A DNA stretch of 64,000 nt, from assembly GCA_958298945.1 (NCBI GenBank), contig CATQJD010000003.1, positions 248,001 through 312,000 of the forward strand. The letters are read 5' to 3'. The notes under the pieces are model-generated. The model searched no databases and was not told where the DNA came from. It saw only the letters and a list, made by a program, of their open reading frames with translations. Position numbers and translations under genes: made by a program. This document shows, piece by piece, positions 35,924-49,100 of the stretch; position 1 is the first letter of the stretch; each line of letters opens with the position of its first letter. The DNA comes from Atherix ibis (Eukaryota > Arthropoda > Insecta > Diptera > Athericidae).

Positions 35924-37289
35924 AAATATGAAGTAGTATGTTTAAGAGGAATATGAAGTAGTATATTTAAGAGGAATATGAAGTAGTATGTTTAAGAGAT
36001 ATATGAAGTAGTATATTTAAGAGGAATATGAAGCAGTATGTTTAAGAGGAATATGAAGTAGTATGTTTAAGAGGAATATGAAGTAGTATGTTTAAGATGA
36101 ATATGAAGTAGTATGTTTAAGAGGAATATGCAGTAGTATGTTTAAGATAAATAAGAAGTAGTATGTTTAAGAGGAATATGAAGTAGTATGTTTAAGAGAA
36201 ATATGAAGTAGTATGTTTAAGAGGAATATGAAGTAGTATGTTTAAGAGGAATATGAAGTAGTATATTTAAGAGGAATATGAAGTAGTATGTTTAAGAGGA
36301 ATATGAAGTAGAATGCTTAAGAGGAATATGAAGTAGTATGTTTAAGAGTAATATGAAGTAGTATGTTTAAGAGGAATATGAAGTAGTATGTTTCAGAGGA
36401 ATATGTAGCAGTATGTTTAAGAGGAATATGAAGTAGTATATTTAAGTGGAATATGAAGTAGTATGTTTAAGAGGAATCTGAAGTAGTATATTTAAGAGGA
36501 ATATGAAGTAGTATGTTTAAGAGGAATATGATGTAGTATGTTTAAGAGGAATGTGAAGTAGTATATTTAAGAGGAATATGAAGTATTGTATTTAAGAGGA
36601 ATATGAAGCAGAATGTTTAAGAGGAATATGAAGTAGTATGTTTAAGAGGAATATGAAGTAGTTTATTTAAGAGGAATATGAGGTAGTATGTTTATGAGGA
36701 ATACGAAGTAGTATATTTAAGAGGAATATGAAGTAGTATGTTTAAGAGGAATATGAAGTAGTATATTTAAGAGGAATATGAAGTAGTATGTTTAAGAGGA
36801 ATATGAAGTAGTATGTTTAAGAGGAATATGAAGTAGTATGTTTAAGAGGAATATGAAGTAGTATGCTTAAGAGGAATATGAAGTAGTATGTTTAAGAGGA
36901 ATATGAAGTAGTATGTTTAAGAGGAATATGAAGTAGTATGTTTAAGAGAAATATGAAGTAGTATGTTTAAGAGGAATATGAAGTAGTATGTTTAAGAGGA
37001 ATATGAAGTAGTATGTTAAAGAGAAATATGAAGTAGTATGCTTAAGAGGAATATGAAGTAGTATGTTTAAAAGGAATATGAAGTAGTATGTTTAAGAGGA
37101 ATATGAAGTAGTATGTTTATGAGAAATATGAAGTAGTATGTTTAAGAGGAATATGAAGTAGTATATTTAAGAGGAATATGAAGTAGTATGTTTAAGAGGA
37201 ATACGAAGTAGTATGTTTAAGAGGAATACGAAGTAGTATGTTTAAGAGGAATATAAAGTAGTATGTTTATGAGGAATATGAAGCAGTAT
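35924..37289. repeat. B-type stretch joining the 2,816-bp and 1,325-bp units
   Basis: These are monomers of the same kinds as neighbouring B-type units: tttcagagg with gtagcag at 36,391, aatctgaag near 36,475, and gaagtattgtattt near 36,590. I could not assign this stretch to one clean duplication. It contains the monomer ttaagataaataagaag (near 36,141), a variant of the ttaagataaat monomer. Confidence 0.6.
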
Positions 37290-39254
37290 GTTTAAGAGGA
37301 ATATGAAGTAGTATGTTTAAGAGGAATATGAAGTAGTATGTTTAAGAGGAATATGAAGTAGTATGTTTAAGAGGAATATGCAGTAGTATGTTTAACAGGA
37401 ATACGAAGTATTATATTTAAGTGGAATATGAGGTAGTATGTATAAGATGAATATGAAGTAGTATGTTTAAGAGGAATATGAAGTAGTATGTTTAAGAGGA
37501 ATATGAAGTAGTATGTTTAAGAGGAATATGCAGTAGTATGTTTAAGATAAATATGAAGTAGTATGTTTAAGAGGAATATGGAGTAGTATGTTTCAGAGGA
37601 ATATGAAGTAGTATGTTTAAGAGGAATATGATGTAGTATATTTAAGAGGAATATGAAGTAGTATATTTAAGAGGAATATGAAGTAGTATGTTTAAGAGGA
37701 ATATGAAGTAGTATGTTTAAGAGGAATATGAAGTAGTATATATAAGAGGAATATGAAGTAGTATGTTTAAGAGGAATATAAAATAGTATATTTAAGACGA
37801 ATATGAAGTAGTATGTTTAAGAGGAATATGAAGTAGTATGCTTAAGAGGAATATGAAGCAGTATGTTTAAGAGGAATATGAAGTAATATGTTTAAGAGGA
37901 ATATGAAGTAGTATGTTTAAGAGGAATATATAGCAGTATGTTTAAGAGGAATATGAAGTAGTATGTTTAAGAGGAATATGAAGTAGTATGTTTAAGAGGA
38001 ATATGAAGTAGTATGCTTAAGAAGAATATGAAGAAGTATGTTTAAGAGGAATATGAAGTAGTATGTTTAAGAGGAATATGAAGTAGTATGTTTCAGAGGA
38101 ATATGTAGCAGTATGTTAAAGAGGAATATGAAGTAGTATGTTTAAGAGGAATATGAAGTAGTATGTTTAAGAGACATATGAAGTAGTATGTTTAAGAGGA
38201 ATATGAAGTAGTATATTTAAGTGGAATATGAAGTAGTATGTTTAAGAGGAATCTGAAGTAGTATATTTAAGAGGAATATGAAGTAGTATGTTTATGAGGA
38301 ATATGAAGTAGTATATTTAAGAGGAATATGAAGTAGTATGTTTAAGAGGAATATGATGTAGTATGTTTAAGAGGAATGTGAAGTAGTATATTTAAGAGGA
38401 ATATGAAGTATTATATTTAAGAGGAATATGAAGCAGTATGTTTAAGAAGAATATGAAGTAGTATGTTTAAGAGGAATATGAAGTAGTATATTTAAGAGGA
38501 ATATGAAGTAGTATGTTTATGAGGAATACGAAGTAGTATATTTAAGAGGAATATGAAGTAGTATGTTTAAGAGGAATATGGAGTAGTATATTTAAGAGGA
38601 ATATGAAATAGTATGTTTAAGAGGAATATGAAGTAGTATGTTTAAGAGGAATATGAAGTAGTATGTTTAAGAGGAATATGAAGTAGTATGTTTAAGAGGA
38701 ATATGCCGTAGTATGTTTAACAGGAATACGAAGGATTATATTTAAGTGGAATATGAGGTAGTATGTTTAAGATGAATATGAAGTAGTATGTTTAAGAGGA
38801 ATATGAAGTAGTATGTTTAAGAGGAATATGAAGTAGTATGTTTAAGAGAATTATGCAGTAGTATGTTTAAGATAAATATGAAGTAGTATGTTTAAGAGGA
38901 ATATGGAGTAGTATGTTTCAGAGGAATATGAAGTAGTATGTTTAAGAGGAATATGATGTAGTATATTTAAGAGGAATATGAAGTAGTATATTTAAGAGGA
39001 ATATGAAGTAGTATGTTTAAGAGGAATATGAAGTAGTATGTTTAAGAGGAATATGAAGTAGTATATTTAAGAGGAATATGAAGTAGTATGTTTAAGAGGA
39101 ATATGAAGTAGTATATTTAAGAGGAATATGAAGTAGTATGTTTAAGAGGAATATGAAGTAGTATGCTTAAGAGGAATATGAAGCAGTATGTTTAAGAGGA
39201 ATATGAAGTAATATGTTTAAGAGGAATATGAAGTAGTATGTTTAAGAGGAATAT
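37290..39254. repeat. 1,325-bp tandem duplication
   Basis: Bases from about 37,290 to 37,929 match 38,615-39,254 at an offset of 1,325 (53 monomers, no indel). Markers are taacaggaatacg (37,396 / 38,721), ttaagataaat (37,541 / 38,866) and gaagcag followed by gaagtaatatg (37,856 / 39,181). Copy 2 has gccgtag where copy 1 has gcagtag. The intervening part (38.1-38.6 kb) is shared with 40.2-40.7 and 42.9-43.4 kb. Confidence 0.82.
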
Positions 39255-40830
39255 GAAGCAGTATGTTTAAGAGGAATATAAAGTAGTATGTTTAAGAGGA
39301 ATATGAAGTAGTATGTTTAAGAGAAATATGAAGGAGTATGTTTAAGAGGAATATGAAGTAGTATGTTTAAGAGGAATATGAAGTAGTATATTTAAGAGGA
39401 ATATGAAGTAGTATGCTTAAGAGGAATATGAAGTAGTATATTTAAGAGATATATGAAGTAGTATATTTAAGAGGAATATGAAGTAGTATATTTAAGAGGA
39501 ATATGAAGTAGTATATTTAAGAGGAATATGAAGTAGTATGTTTAAGAGGAATATGAAGTAGTATATTTAAGAGGAATATGAAGTAGTATGTTTAAGAGGA
39601 ATATGAAGCAGTATGTTTAAGAGGAATATGAAGTAGTATATTTAAGAGGAATATGAAGTAGTATATTTAAGAGGAATATGAAGTAGTATGTTTAAGAGGA
39701 ATATGAAGTAGTATGCTCAAGAGGAATATGAAGTAGTATGTTTAAGAGGAATATGAAGTAGTATGTTTAAGAGGAATATGAAGTAGTATGTTTCAGAGGA
39801 ATGTGTAGCAGTATGTTTAAGAAGAATATGAAGTAGTATGTTTAAGAGGAATATGAAGTAGTATGTTTAAGAGAAATATGAAGTAGTATATTTAAGAGGA
39901 ATATGAAGTAGTATGTTTATGAGGAATACGAAGTAGTATATTTAAGAGGAATATGAAGTAGTATGTTTAAGAGGAATATGAAGTAGTATATTTAAGAGGA
40001 ATATGAAGTAGTATGTTTAAGAGGAATATGAAGTAGTATGTTTAAGAGGAATATGAAGTAGTATGTTTAAGAGGAATATGAAGTAGTATGCTTAAGAGGA
40101 ATATGAAGTAGTATGTTTAAGAGGAATATGAAGTAGTATGTTTAAGAGGAATATGAAGTAGTATGTTTCAGAGGAATATGTAGCAGTATGTTTAAGAGGA
40201 ATATGAAGTAGTATGTTTAAGAGGAATATGAAGTAGTATGTTTAAGAGAAATATGAAGTAGTATGTTTAAGAGGAATATGAAGTAGTATATTTAAGTGGA
40301 ATATGAAGTAGTATGTTTAAGAGGAATCTGAAGTAGTATATTTAAGAGGAATATGAAGTAGTATGTTTATGAGGAATACGAAGTAGTATATTTAAGAGGA
40401 ATATGAAGTAGTATGTTTAAGAGGAATTTGATGTAGTATGTTTAAGAGGAATGTGAAGTAGTATATTTAAGAGGAATATGAAGTATTATATTTAAGAGGA
40501 ATATGAAGCAGTATGTTTAAGAGGAATATGAAGTAGTATGTTTAAGAGGAATATGAAGTAGAATATTTAAGAGGAATATGAAGTAGTATGTTTATGAGGA
40601 ATACGTAGTAGTATATTTAAGAGGAATATGAAGTAGTATGTTTAAGAGGAATATGAAGTAGTATATTTAAGAGGAATATGAAGTAGTATGTTTAAGAGGA
40701 ATATGAAGTAGTATGTTTAAGAGGAATATGAAGTAGTATGTTTAAGAGGAATATGAAGTAGTATGTTTAAGAGGAATATGCAGTAGTATGTTTAACAGGA
40801 ATACGAAGTAGTATATTTAAGTGGAATCTG
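38090..40830. repeat. 2,075-bp offset duplication
   Basis: The tttcagagg / gtagcag pair (38,091 / 40,166), aatctgaag (38,251 / 40,326) and taacaggaatacg (38,721 / 40,796) are all offset by 2,075 (83 monomers). The next copies of these markers are 2,749 bp further on (42,914, 43,075 and 43,545). The same module thus appears three times with two different spacings. Confidence 0.8.
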
Positions 40831-42098
40831 AGGTAGTATGTTTAAGATGAATATGAAGTAGTATGTTTAAGAGGAATATGAAGTAGTATGTTTAACAGGA
40901 ATATGAAGTAGTATGTTGAAGAGGAATATGCAGTAGTATGTTTAAGATAAATATGAAGTAGTATGTTTAAGAGGAATATGGAGTAGTATGTTTCAGAGGA
41001 ATATGAAGTAGTATGTTGAAGAGGAATATGATGTAGTATATTTAAGAGGAATATGAAGTAGTATATTTAAGAGGAATATGAAGTAGTAAGTTTAAGAGGA
41101 ATATGAAGTAGTATGTTTAAGAGGAATATGAAGTAGTATATTTAAGAGGAATATGAAGTAGTATGTTTAAGAGGAATATGAAGTAGTATATTTAAGAGGA
41201 ATATGAAGTAGTATGTTTAAGAGGAATATGAAGTAGTATGCTTAAGAGGAATATGAAGTAGTATGTTTAAGAGGAATATGAAGTAATATGTTTAAGAGGA
41301 ATATGAAGTAGTATGTTTAAGAGGAATATGTAGCAGTATGTTTAAGAGGAATATGAAGTAGTATGTTTAAGAGGAATATGAAGTAGTATGTTTAAGAGAA
41401 ATATGAAGTAGTATTTTTAAGAGGAATATGAAGTAGTATGTTTAAGAGGAATATGAAGTAGTATATTTAAGAGGAATATGAAGTAGTATGTTTAAGAGGA
41501 ATATGAAGTAGTATGTTTAAGAGATATATGAAGTAGTATATTTAAGAGGAATATGAAGTAGTATGTTTAAGAGAAATATGAAGTAGTATGCTTAAGAGGA
41601 ATATGAAGTAGTATGTTTAAGAGGAATATGAAGTAGTATGTTTAAGAGGAATATGAAGTAGTATGTTTATGAGAAATATGAAGTAGTATGTTTAAGAGGA
41701 ATATGAAGTAGTATATTTAAGAGGAATATGAAGTAGTATGTTTAAGAGGAATACGAAGTAGTATGTTTAAGAGGAATACGAAGTAGTATGTTTAAGAAGA
41801 ATATAAAGTAGTATGTTTAAGAGGAATATGAAGCAGTATGTTTAAGAGGAATATGAAGTAGTATGTTTAAGAGGAATATGAAGTAGTATGTTTAAGATGA
41901 ATATGAAGTAGTATGTTTAAGAGGAAAATGAAGTAGTATGTTTAAGAGGAATATGAAGTAGTATATTTAAAGGGAATTTGAAGTAGTATGTTTAAGATGA
42001 ATATGAAGTAGTATGTTTAAGAGGAAAATGAAGTAGTATGTTTAAGAGGAATATGAAGCAGTATGTTTAAAGGAATATGAAGTAGTATGTTTAAGAGG
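39350..42098. repeat. 2,749-bp higher-order unit, copy 1
   Basis: This unit is followed directly by copy 2. The match runs 39,350-42,138 against 42,099-44,887, so it is longer than the unit. The offset is 2,749, which is 110 monomers minus one base for the 24-bp monomer (42,066 / 44,815). Markers are tttcagagg (39,791 / 42,540), aatttgatg (40,421 / 43,170), taacaggaatacg (40,796 / 43,545), tatttttaag (41,413 / 44,162) and agggaatttg (41,971 / 44,720). Confidence 0.9.
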
Positions 42099-44847
42099 AA
42101 TATGAAGTAGTATGTTTAAGAGGAATATGAAGTAGTATATTTAAGAGGAATATGAAGTAGTATGCTTAAGAGGAATATGAAGTAGTATGTTTAAGAGATA
42201 TATGAAGTAGTATATTTAAGAGGAATATGAAGTAGTATATTTAAGAGGAATATGAAGTAGTATATTTAAGAGGAATATGAAGTAGTATGTTTAAGAGGAA
42301 TATGAAGTAGTATATTTAAGAGGAATATGAAGTAGTATGTTTAAGAGGAATATGAAGCAGTATGTTTAAGAGGAATATGAAGTAGTATATTTAAGAGGAA
42401 TATGAAGTAGTATATTTAAGAGGAATATGAAGTAGTATGTTTAAGAGAAATATGAAGTAGTATGCTTAAGTGGAATATGAAGTAGTATGTTTAAGAGGAA
42501 TATGAAGTAGTATGTTTAAGAGGAATATGAAGTAGTATGTTTCAGAGGAATATGTAGCAGATTGTTTAAGAAGAATATGAAGTAGTATGTTTAAGAGGAA
42601 TATGAAGTAGTATGTTTAAGAGAAATATGAAGTAGTATATTTAAGAGGAATATGAAGTAGTATGTTTATGAGGAATACGAAGTAGTATATTTAAGAGGAA
42701 TATGAAGTAGTATGTTTAAGAGGAATATGAAGTAGTATATTTAAGAGGAATATGAAGTAGTATGTTTAAGAGGAATATGAAGTAGTATGTTTAAGAGGAA
42801 TATGAAGTAGTATGTTTAAGAGGAATATGAAGTAGTATGCTTAAGAGGAATATGAAGTAGTATGTTTAAGAGGAATATGAAGTAGTATGTTTAAGAGGAA
42901 TATGAAGTAGTATGTTTCAGAGGAATATGTAGCAGTATGTTTAAGAGGAATATGAAGTAGTATGTTTAAGAGGAATATGAAGTAGTATGTTTAAGAGAAA
43001 TATGAAGTAGTATGTTTAAGAGGAATATGAAGTAGTATATTTAAGTGGAATATGAAGTAGTATGTTTAAGAGGAATCTGAAGTAGTATATTTAAGAGGAA
43101 TATGAAGTAGTATGTTTATGAGGAATACGAAGTAGTATATTTAAGAGGAATTTGAAGTAGTATGTTTAAGAGGAATTTGATGTAGTATGTTTAAGAGGAA
43201 TGTGAAGTAGTATATTTAAGAGGAATATGAAGTATTATATTTAAGAGGAATATGAAGCAGTATGTTTAAGAGGAATATGAAGTAGTATGTTTAAGAGGAA
43301 TATGAAGTAGTATATTTAAGAGGAATATGAAGTAGTATGTTTATGAGGAATACGAAGTAGTATATTTAAGAGGAATATGAAGTAGTATGTTTAAGAGGAA
43401 TATGAAGTAGTATATTTAAGAGGAATATGAAGTAGTATGTTTAAGAGGAATATGAAGTAGTATGTTTAAGAGGAATATGAAGTAGTATGTTTAAGAGGAA
43501 TATGAAGTAGTCTGTTTCAGAGGAATATGCAGTAGTATGTTTAACAGGAATACGAAGTAGTATATTTAAGTGGAATATGAGGTAGTATGTTTAAGATGAA
43601 TATGAAGTAGTATGTTGAAGAGGAATATGAAGTAGTATGTTTAAGAGGAATATGAAGTAGTATGTTTAAGAGGAATATGCAGTAGTATGTTTAAGATAAA
43701 TATGAAGTAGTATGTTGAAGAGGAATATGGAGTAGTATGTTTCAGAGGAATATGAAGTAGTATGTTTAAGAGGAATATGATGTAGTATATTTAAGAGGAA
43801 TATGAAGTAGTATATTTAAGATGAATATGAAGTAGTATGTTTAAGAGGAATATGAAGTAGTATGTTTAAGAGGAATATGAAGTAGTATATTTAAGAGGAA
43901 TATGAAGTAGTATGTTTAAGAGGAATATGAAGTAGTATATTTAAGAGGAATATGAAGTAGTATGTTTAAGAGGAATATGAAGTAGTATGCTTAAGAGGAA
44001 TATGAAGTAGTATGTTTAAGAGGAATATGAAGTAATATGTTTAAGAGGAATATGAAGTAGTATGTTTAAGAGGAATATGTAGCAGTATGTTTAAGAGGAA
44101 TATGAAGTAGTATGTTTAAGAGGAATATGAAGTAGTATGTTTAAGAGAAATATGAAGTAGTATTTTTAAGAGGAATATGAAGTAGTATGTTTAAGAGGAA
44201 TATGAAGTAGTATATTTAAGAGGAATATGAAGTAGTATGTTTAAGAGGAATATGAAGTAGTATGTTTAAGAGATATATGAAGTGGTATATTTAAGAGGAA
44301 TATGAAGTAGTATGTTTAAGAGAAATATGAAGTAGTATGCTTAAGAGGAATATGAAGTAGTATGTTTAAGAGGAATATGAAGTAGTATGTTTAAGAGGAA
44401 TATGAAGTAGTATGTTTATGAGAAATATGAAGTAGTATGTTTAAGAGGAATATGAAGTAGTATATTTAAGAGGAATATGAAGTAGTATGTTTAAGAGGAA
44501 TACGAAGTAGTATGTTTAAGAGGAATACGAAGTAGTATGTTTAAGAGGAATATAAAGTAGTATGTTTAAGAGGAATATGAAGCAGTATGTTTAAGAGGAA
44601 TATGAAGTAGTATGTTTAAGAGGAATATGAAGTAGTATGTTTAAGATGAATATGAAGTAGTATGTTTAAGAGGAAAATAAAGTAGTATGTTTAAGAGGAA
44701 TATGAAGTAGTATATTTAAAGGGAATTTGAAGTAGTATGTTTAAGATGAATATGAAGTAGTATGTTTAAGAGGAAAATGAAGTAGTATGTTTAAGAGGAA
44801 TATGAAGCAGTATGTTTAAAGGAATATGAAGTAGTATGTTTAAGAGG
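42099..44847. repeat. 2,749-bp higher-order unit, copy 2
   Basis: Second head-to-tail copy of 39,350-42,098. Private changes seen here include gtagcagattgttt near 42,560, gaatttgaag near 43,150, gtctgtttcag near 43,511, tgttgaag near 43,615 and 43,715, and gaggaaaataaag near 44,675. It is followed by a shortened, rearranged third version. Confidence 0.9.
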
Positions 44848-46115
44848 AATATGAAGTAGTATGTTTAAGAGGAATATGAAGTAGTATGTTTAAGAGGAAT
44901 ATGAAGTAGTATATTTAAGAGGAATATGAAGTAGTATGTTTAAGAGGAATATGAAATAGTATATTTAAGAGGAATATGAAGTAGTATGTTTAAGAGGAAT
45001 ATGAAGTAGTATGCTTAAGAGGAATATGAAATAGTATGTTTAAGAGGAATATGAAGTAGTATGTTTAAGAGGAATATGAAGTAGTATGTTTCAGAGGAAT
45101 ATGTAGCAGTATGTTTAAGAAGAATATGAAGTAGTATGTTTAAGAGGAATATGAAGTAGTATGTTTAAGAGAAATATGAAGTAGTATGTTTAAGAGGAAT
45201 ATGAAGTAGTATATTTAAGTGGAATATGAAGTAGTATGTTTAAGAGGAATCTGAAGTAGTATATTTAAGAGGAATATGAAGTAGTATGTTTAAGAGGAAT
45301 CTGAAGTAGTATGTTTATGAGAAATATGAAGTAGTATGTTTAAAAGGAATATGAAGTAGTATATTTAAGAGGAATATGAAGTAGTATGTTTAAGAGGAAT
45401 ACGAAGTAGTATGTTTAAGAGGAATACGAAGTAGTATGTTTAAGAGGAATATAAAGTAGTATGTTTAAGAGGAATATGAAGCAGTATGTTTAAGAGGAAT
45501 ATGAAGTAGTATGTTTAAGAGGAATATGAAGTAGTATGTTTAAGATGAATATGAAGTAGTATGTTTAAGAGGAAAATGAATTAGTATGTTTAAGAGGAAT
45601 ATGAAGTAGTATATTTAAAGGGAATTTGAAGTAGTATGTTTAAGATGAATATGAAGTAGTATGTTTAAGAGGAAAATGAAGTAGTATGTTTAAGAGGAAT
45701 ATGAAGCAATATGTTTAAAGGAATATGAAGTAGTATGTTTAAGAGGAATATGAAGTAGTATGTTTAAGAGGAATATGAAGTAGTATGTTTAAGAGGAATA
45801 TGAAGTAGTATGTTTAAGAGGTATATGAAGTAGTATGTTTAAGAGGTATATGAAGTAGTATGTTTAAGAGGAATATGAAGTAGTATGTTTAAGAGGAATA
45901 TGAAGTAGTATGTTTAAGAGGAATATGAAGTAGTACGTTTAAGAGGAATATGAAGTAGTATGTTTAAGAGGGATATGAAGTAGTATATTTAAGAGGAATA
46001 TGAAGTAGTATGTTTAAGAGGAATATGAAGTAGTATGTTTAAGAGGAATATGAAGTAGTATGTTTAAGAGGAATGTGAAGTAGTATGTTTAAGAGGAATA
46101 TGAAGTAGAATAATT
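44848..46115. repeat. Rearranged partial third copy, plus joining stretch
   Basis: The segment near 45,089-45,290 (tttcagagg, gtagcag, aatctgaag) resembles 42,540 onward but lacks part of the unit. From about 45,300, starting with ttatgagaaat, it follows 44,411 onward at an offset of 899 (agggaatttg, 44,720 / 45,619; another 24-bp monomer near 45,717). This is a chimera of two pieces of the preceding unit. After it come agaataattaag (near 46,109) and near-consensus monomers. Confidence 0.72.
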
Positions 46116-49100
46116 AAGAGGAATATGAAGTAGTATGTTTAAGAGGAATATGAAGTAGTATGTTTAAAGGGAATACGAAGTAGTATATTTAAGAGGAATA
46201 TGAAGTAGTATGTTTAAGATGAATATGAAGTAGTATGTTTAAGAGGAATATGAAGTAGTATGTTTAAGAGGAATATGGAGCAGTATGTTTAAGAGGAATA
46301 TGAAGTAGTATGTTTAAGAGGAATATGAAGTAGTATGTTTAAGAGGAATATGAAGAAGTATGTTTAAGAGGAAGATGAAGTAGTATATTTAAAGGGAATA
46401 TGAAGTAGTATATTTAAGAGGAATATGAAGTAGTATGTTTAAGAGGAATATGAAGTAGTATGTTTAAGAGGAATATGAAGTAGTATATTTAAGAGGAATA
46501 TTAAGTAGTATATTTAAGAGGAATATGAAGTAGTATGTTTAAGAGATATATGAAGTAGTATATTTAAGAGGAATATGAAGCAGTATGTTTAAGAGGAATA
46601 TGAAGTAATATGTTTAAGAGGAATATGAAGTAGTATGTTTAAGATGAATATGAAGTAGTATGTTTAAGAGGAATATGAAGTAGTATATTTAAGCGTAATG
46701 TGAAGTAGTATATTTAAGAGGAATATGAAGTAGTATATTTAATACGAATATGAAGTAGTATATTTAAGAGGAATATGAAGCAGTATGTTTAAGAGGAATA
46801 TGAAGTAGTATGTTTAAGAGGAATATAAAGTAGTATGTTTAAGAGGAATGTGAAGTAGTATGTTTAAGAGGAATATGAAGTAGTATATTTAAGGGGAATG
46901 TGAAGTAGAATGTTTAAGAGGAATATGAAGTAGTATGTTTAAGAGGAATATGAAGTAATATGTTTAAGAGGAATGTGAATTAGTATGTTTAAGAGGAATA
47001 TGAAGTAGTATGTTTAAGAGGAATACGAAGTAGTATATTTAGGTGGAATATAAAGTAGTATGCTTAAGAGGAATATGAAGTAGTATATTTAAGAGGAATG
47101 TGAAGTAGTATATTTAAGAGGAATATGAAGTAGTGTATTTAAGAGGAATATGAAGCAGTATGTTTAAGAGGAATATGAAGTAGTATGTTTAAGAGGAATA
47201 TGAAGTAGTATATTTAAGAGGAATATGAAGTAGTATGTTTAAGAGGAATACGAAGTAGTATATTTAAGAGGAATATGAAGTAGTATGTTTAAGAGGAATA
47301 TGAAGTAGTATATTTAAGAGGAATATGAAGTAGTATGTTTAAGAGGAATATGAAGTAGTATTTTTAAGAGGAATATGAAGTAGTATGTTTAAGAGGAATA
47401 TGAAGTAGTATGTTTAAGAGGAATATGCAGAAGTATGTTTAACAGGAATACGAAGTAGTATATTTAAGTGGAATATGAGGTAGTATGTTTAAGATGAATA
47501 TGAAGTAGTATGTTTAAGAGGAATATGAAGTAGTATGTTTAAGAGGAATATGAAGTAGTATGTTTAACAGGAATATGCAGTAATATGTTTAAGATGAATA
47601 TGAAGTAGTATGTTTAAGAGGAATATGCAGTAGTATGTTTAAGATGAATATGAAGTAGTATGTTTAAGAGGAATATGAAGTAGTATGTTTAAGAAGAATA
47701 TGAAGTAGTATGTTTAAGAGGAATATGAAGTAGTATGCTTAAGAGGAATATGAAGTAGTATCTTTAAGAGGAATATGAAGTAGTATGTTAAAGAGGAATA
47801 TGAAGCAGTATGTTTAAGAGGAATATGAAGTAGTATGTTTAAGAGGAATGTGAAGTAGTATATTTAAGAGGAATATGAAGTAGTATGTTTAAGAGGAATA
47901 TGAAGTAGTATGCTTAAGAGAATAATGAAGTAGTATGTTTAAGAGGAATACAAAGTAGTATATTTAAGTGGAATATGAAGTAGTATGTTTAAGAGGAATA
48001 TGAAGTAGTATATTTAAGAGGAATATGAAGTAGTATGTTTAAGAGGAATATGAAGTAGTATGTTTAAGAGGAATATGAAGCAGTATATTTAAGAGGAATA
48101 TGAAGTAGTATGTTTAAGAGGAATATGAGTTAGTATATTTAAGAGGAATATGAAGTAGTATGTTTAAGAGGAATATGAAGTAGTATGCTTAAGAGGAATA
48201 TGAAGTAGTATGTTTAAGAGGAATATGAAGTAGTATGTTTAAGAGGAATGTGAAGTAGTATGTTTAAGAGGAATATGAAGTAGTATATTTAAGAGGAATA
48301 TGAAGTAGTATATTTAAGAGGAATATGAAGTAGTATATTTAAGAGGAAAATGAAGTAGTATGTTTAAGAGATTTATGAAGTAGTATATTTAAGAGGAATA
48401 TGAAGCAGTATGTTTAAGAGGCATATGAAGTAGTATGTTTAAGAGAAATATGAAGTAGTATGTTTAAGATGAATATGAAGTAGTATGTTTAAGAGGAATA
48501 TGAAGTAGTATATTTAAGCGGAATCTGAAGTAGTATATTTAAGAGGAATATTGAAGTAGTATATTTAAGACGAATATGAAGTAGTATATTTAAGAGGAAT
48601 ATGAAGCAGTATGTTTAAGAGGAATATGAAGTAGTATGTTTAAGAGGAATATAAAGTAGTATGTTTAAGAGGAATGTGAAGTAGTATGTTTAAGAGGAAT
48701 ATGAAGTACTATATTTAAGAGGAATGTGAAGTAGTATGTTTAAGAGGAAAATGAAGTAGTATGTTTAAGAGGAATATGAAGTAGTATGTTTAAGAGGAAT
48801 ATGAATTAGTATGTTTAAGAGGAATATGAAGTAGTATGTTTAAGAGGAATACGAAGTAGTATATTTAAGTGGAATATGAAGTAGTATGCTTAAGAAGAAT
48901 ATGAAGTAGTATATTTAAGAGGAATATGAAGTAGTATGTTTAAGAGGAATATGAAGTAGTATATTTAAGAGGAATGTGAAGTAGTATATTTAAGAGGAAT
49001 ATGAAATAGTGTATTTAAGAGGAGTATGAAGCAGTATGTTTAAGAGGAATATGAAGTAGTATGTTTAAAAGGAATATGAAGTAGTATATTTAAGAGGAAT

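Larger units (their letters stand above)
21381..45120. repeat. Domain marked by the A8C cassette (tttcagagg then gtagcag)
   Basis: A monomer with tttcagagg and gaatatgtagcag marks this domain. It occurs at about 21,381, 23,930, 27,310 (gtgtcag), 29,526 and 30,018 (tttcatagg), 30,260, 32,101, 33,850, 34,287, 34,917, 36,391, 38,091, 39,791, 40,166, 42,540, 42,914 and 45,089. I saw no such pair outside this range; isolated A8C without gtagcag occurs at about 20,531 and 49,317. The domain is a block of related higher-order units bordered by differently composed monomers. It is a lineage marker only. Confidence 0.75.
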
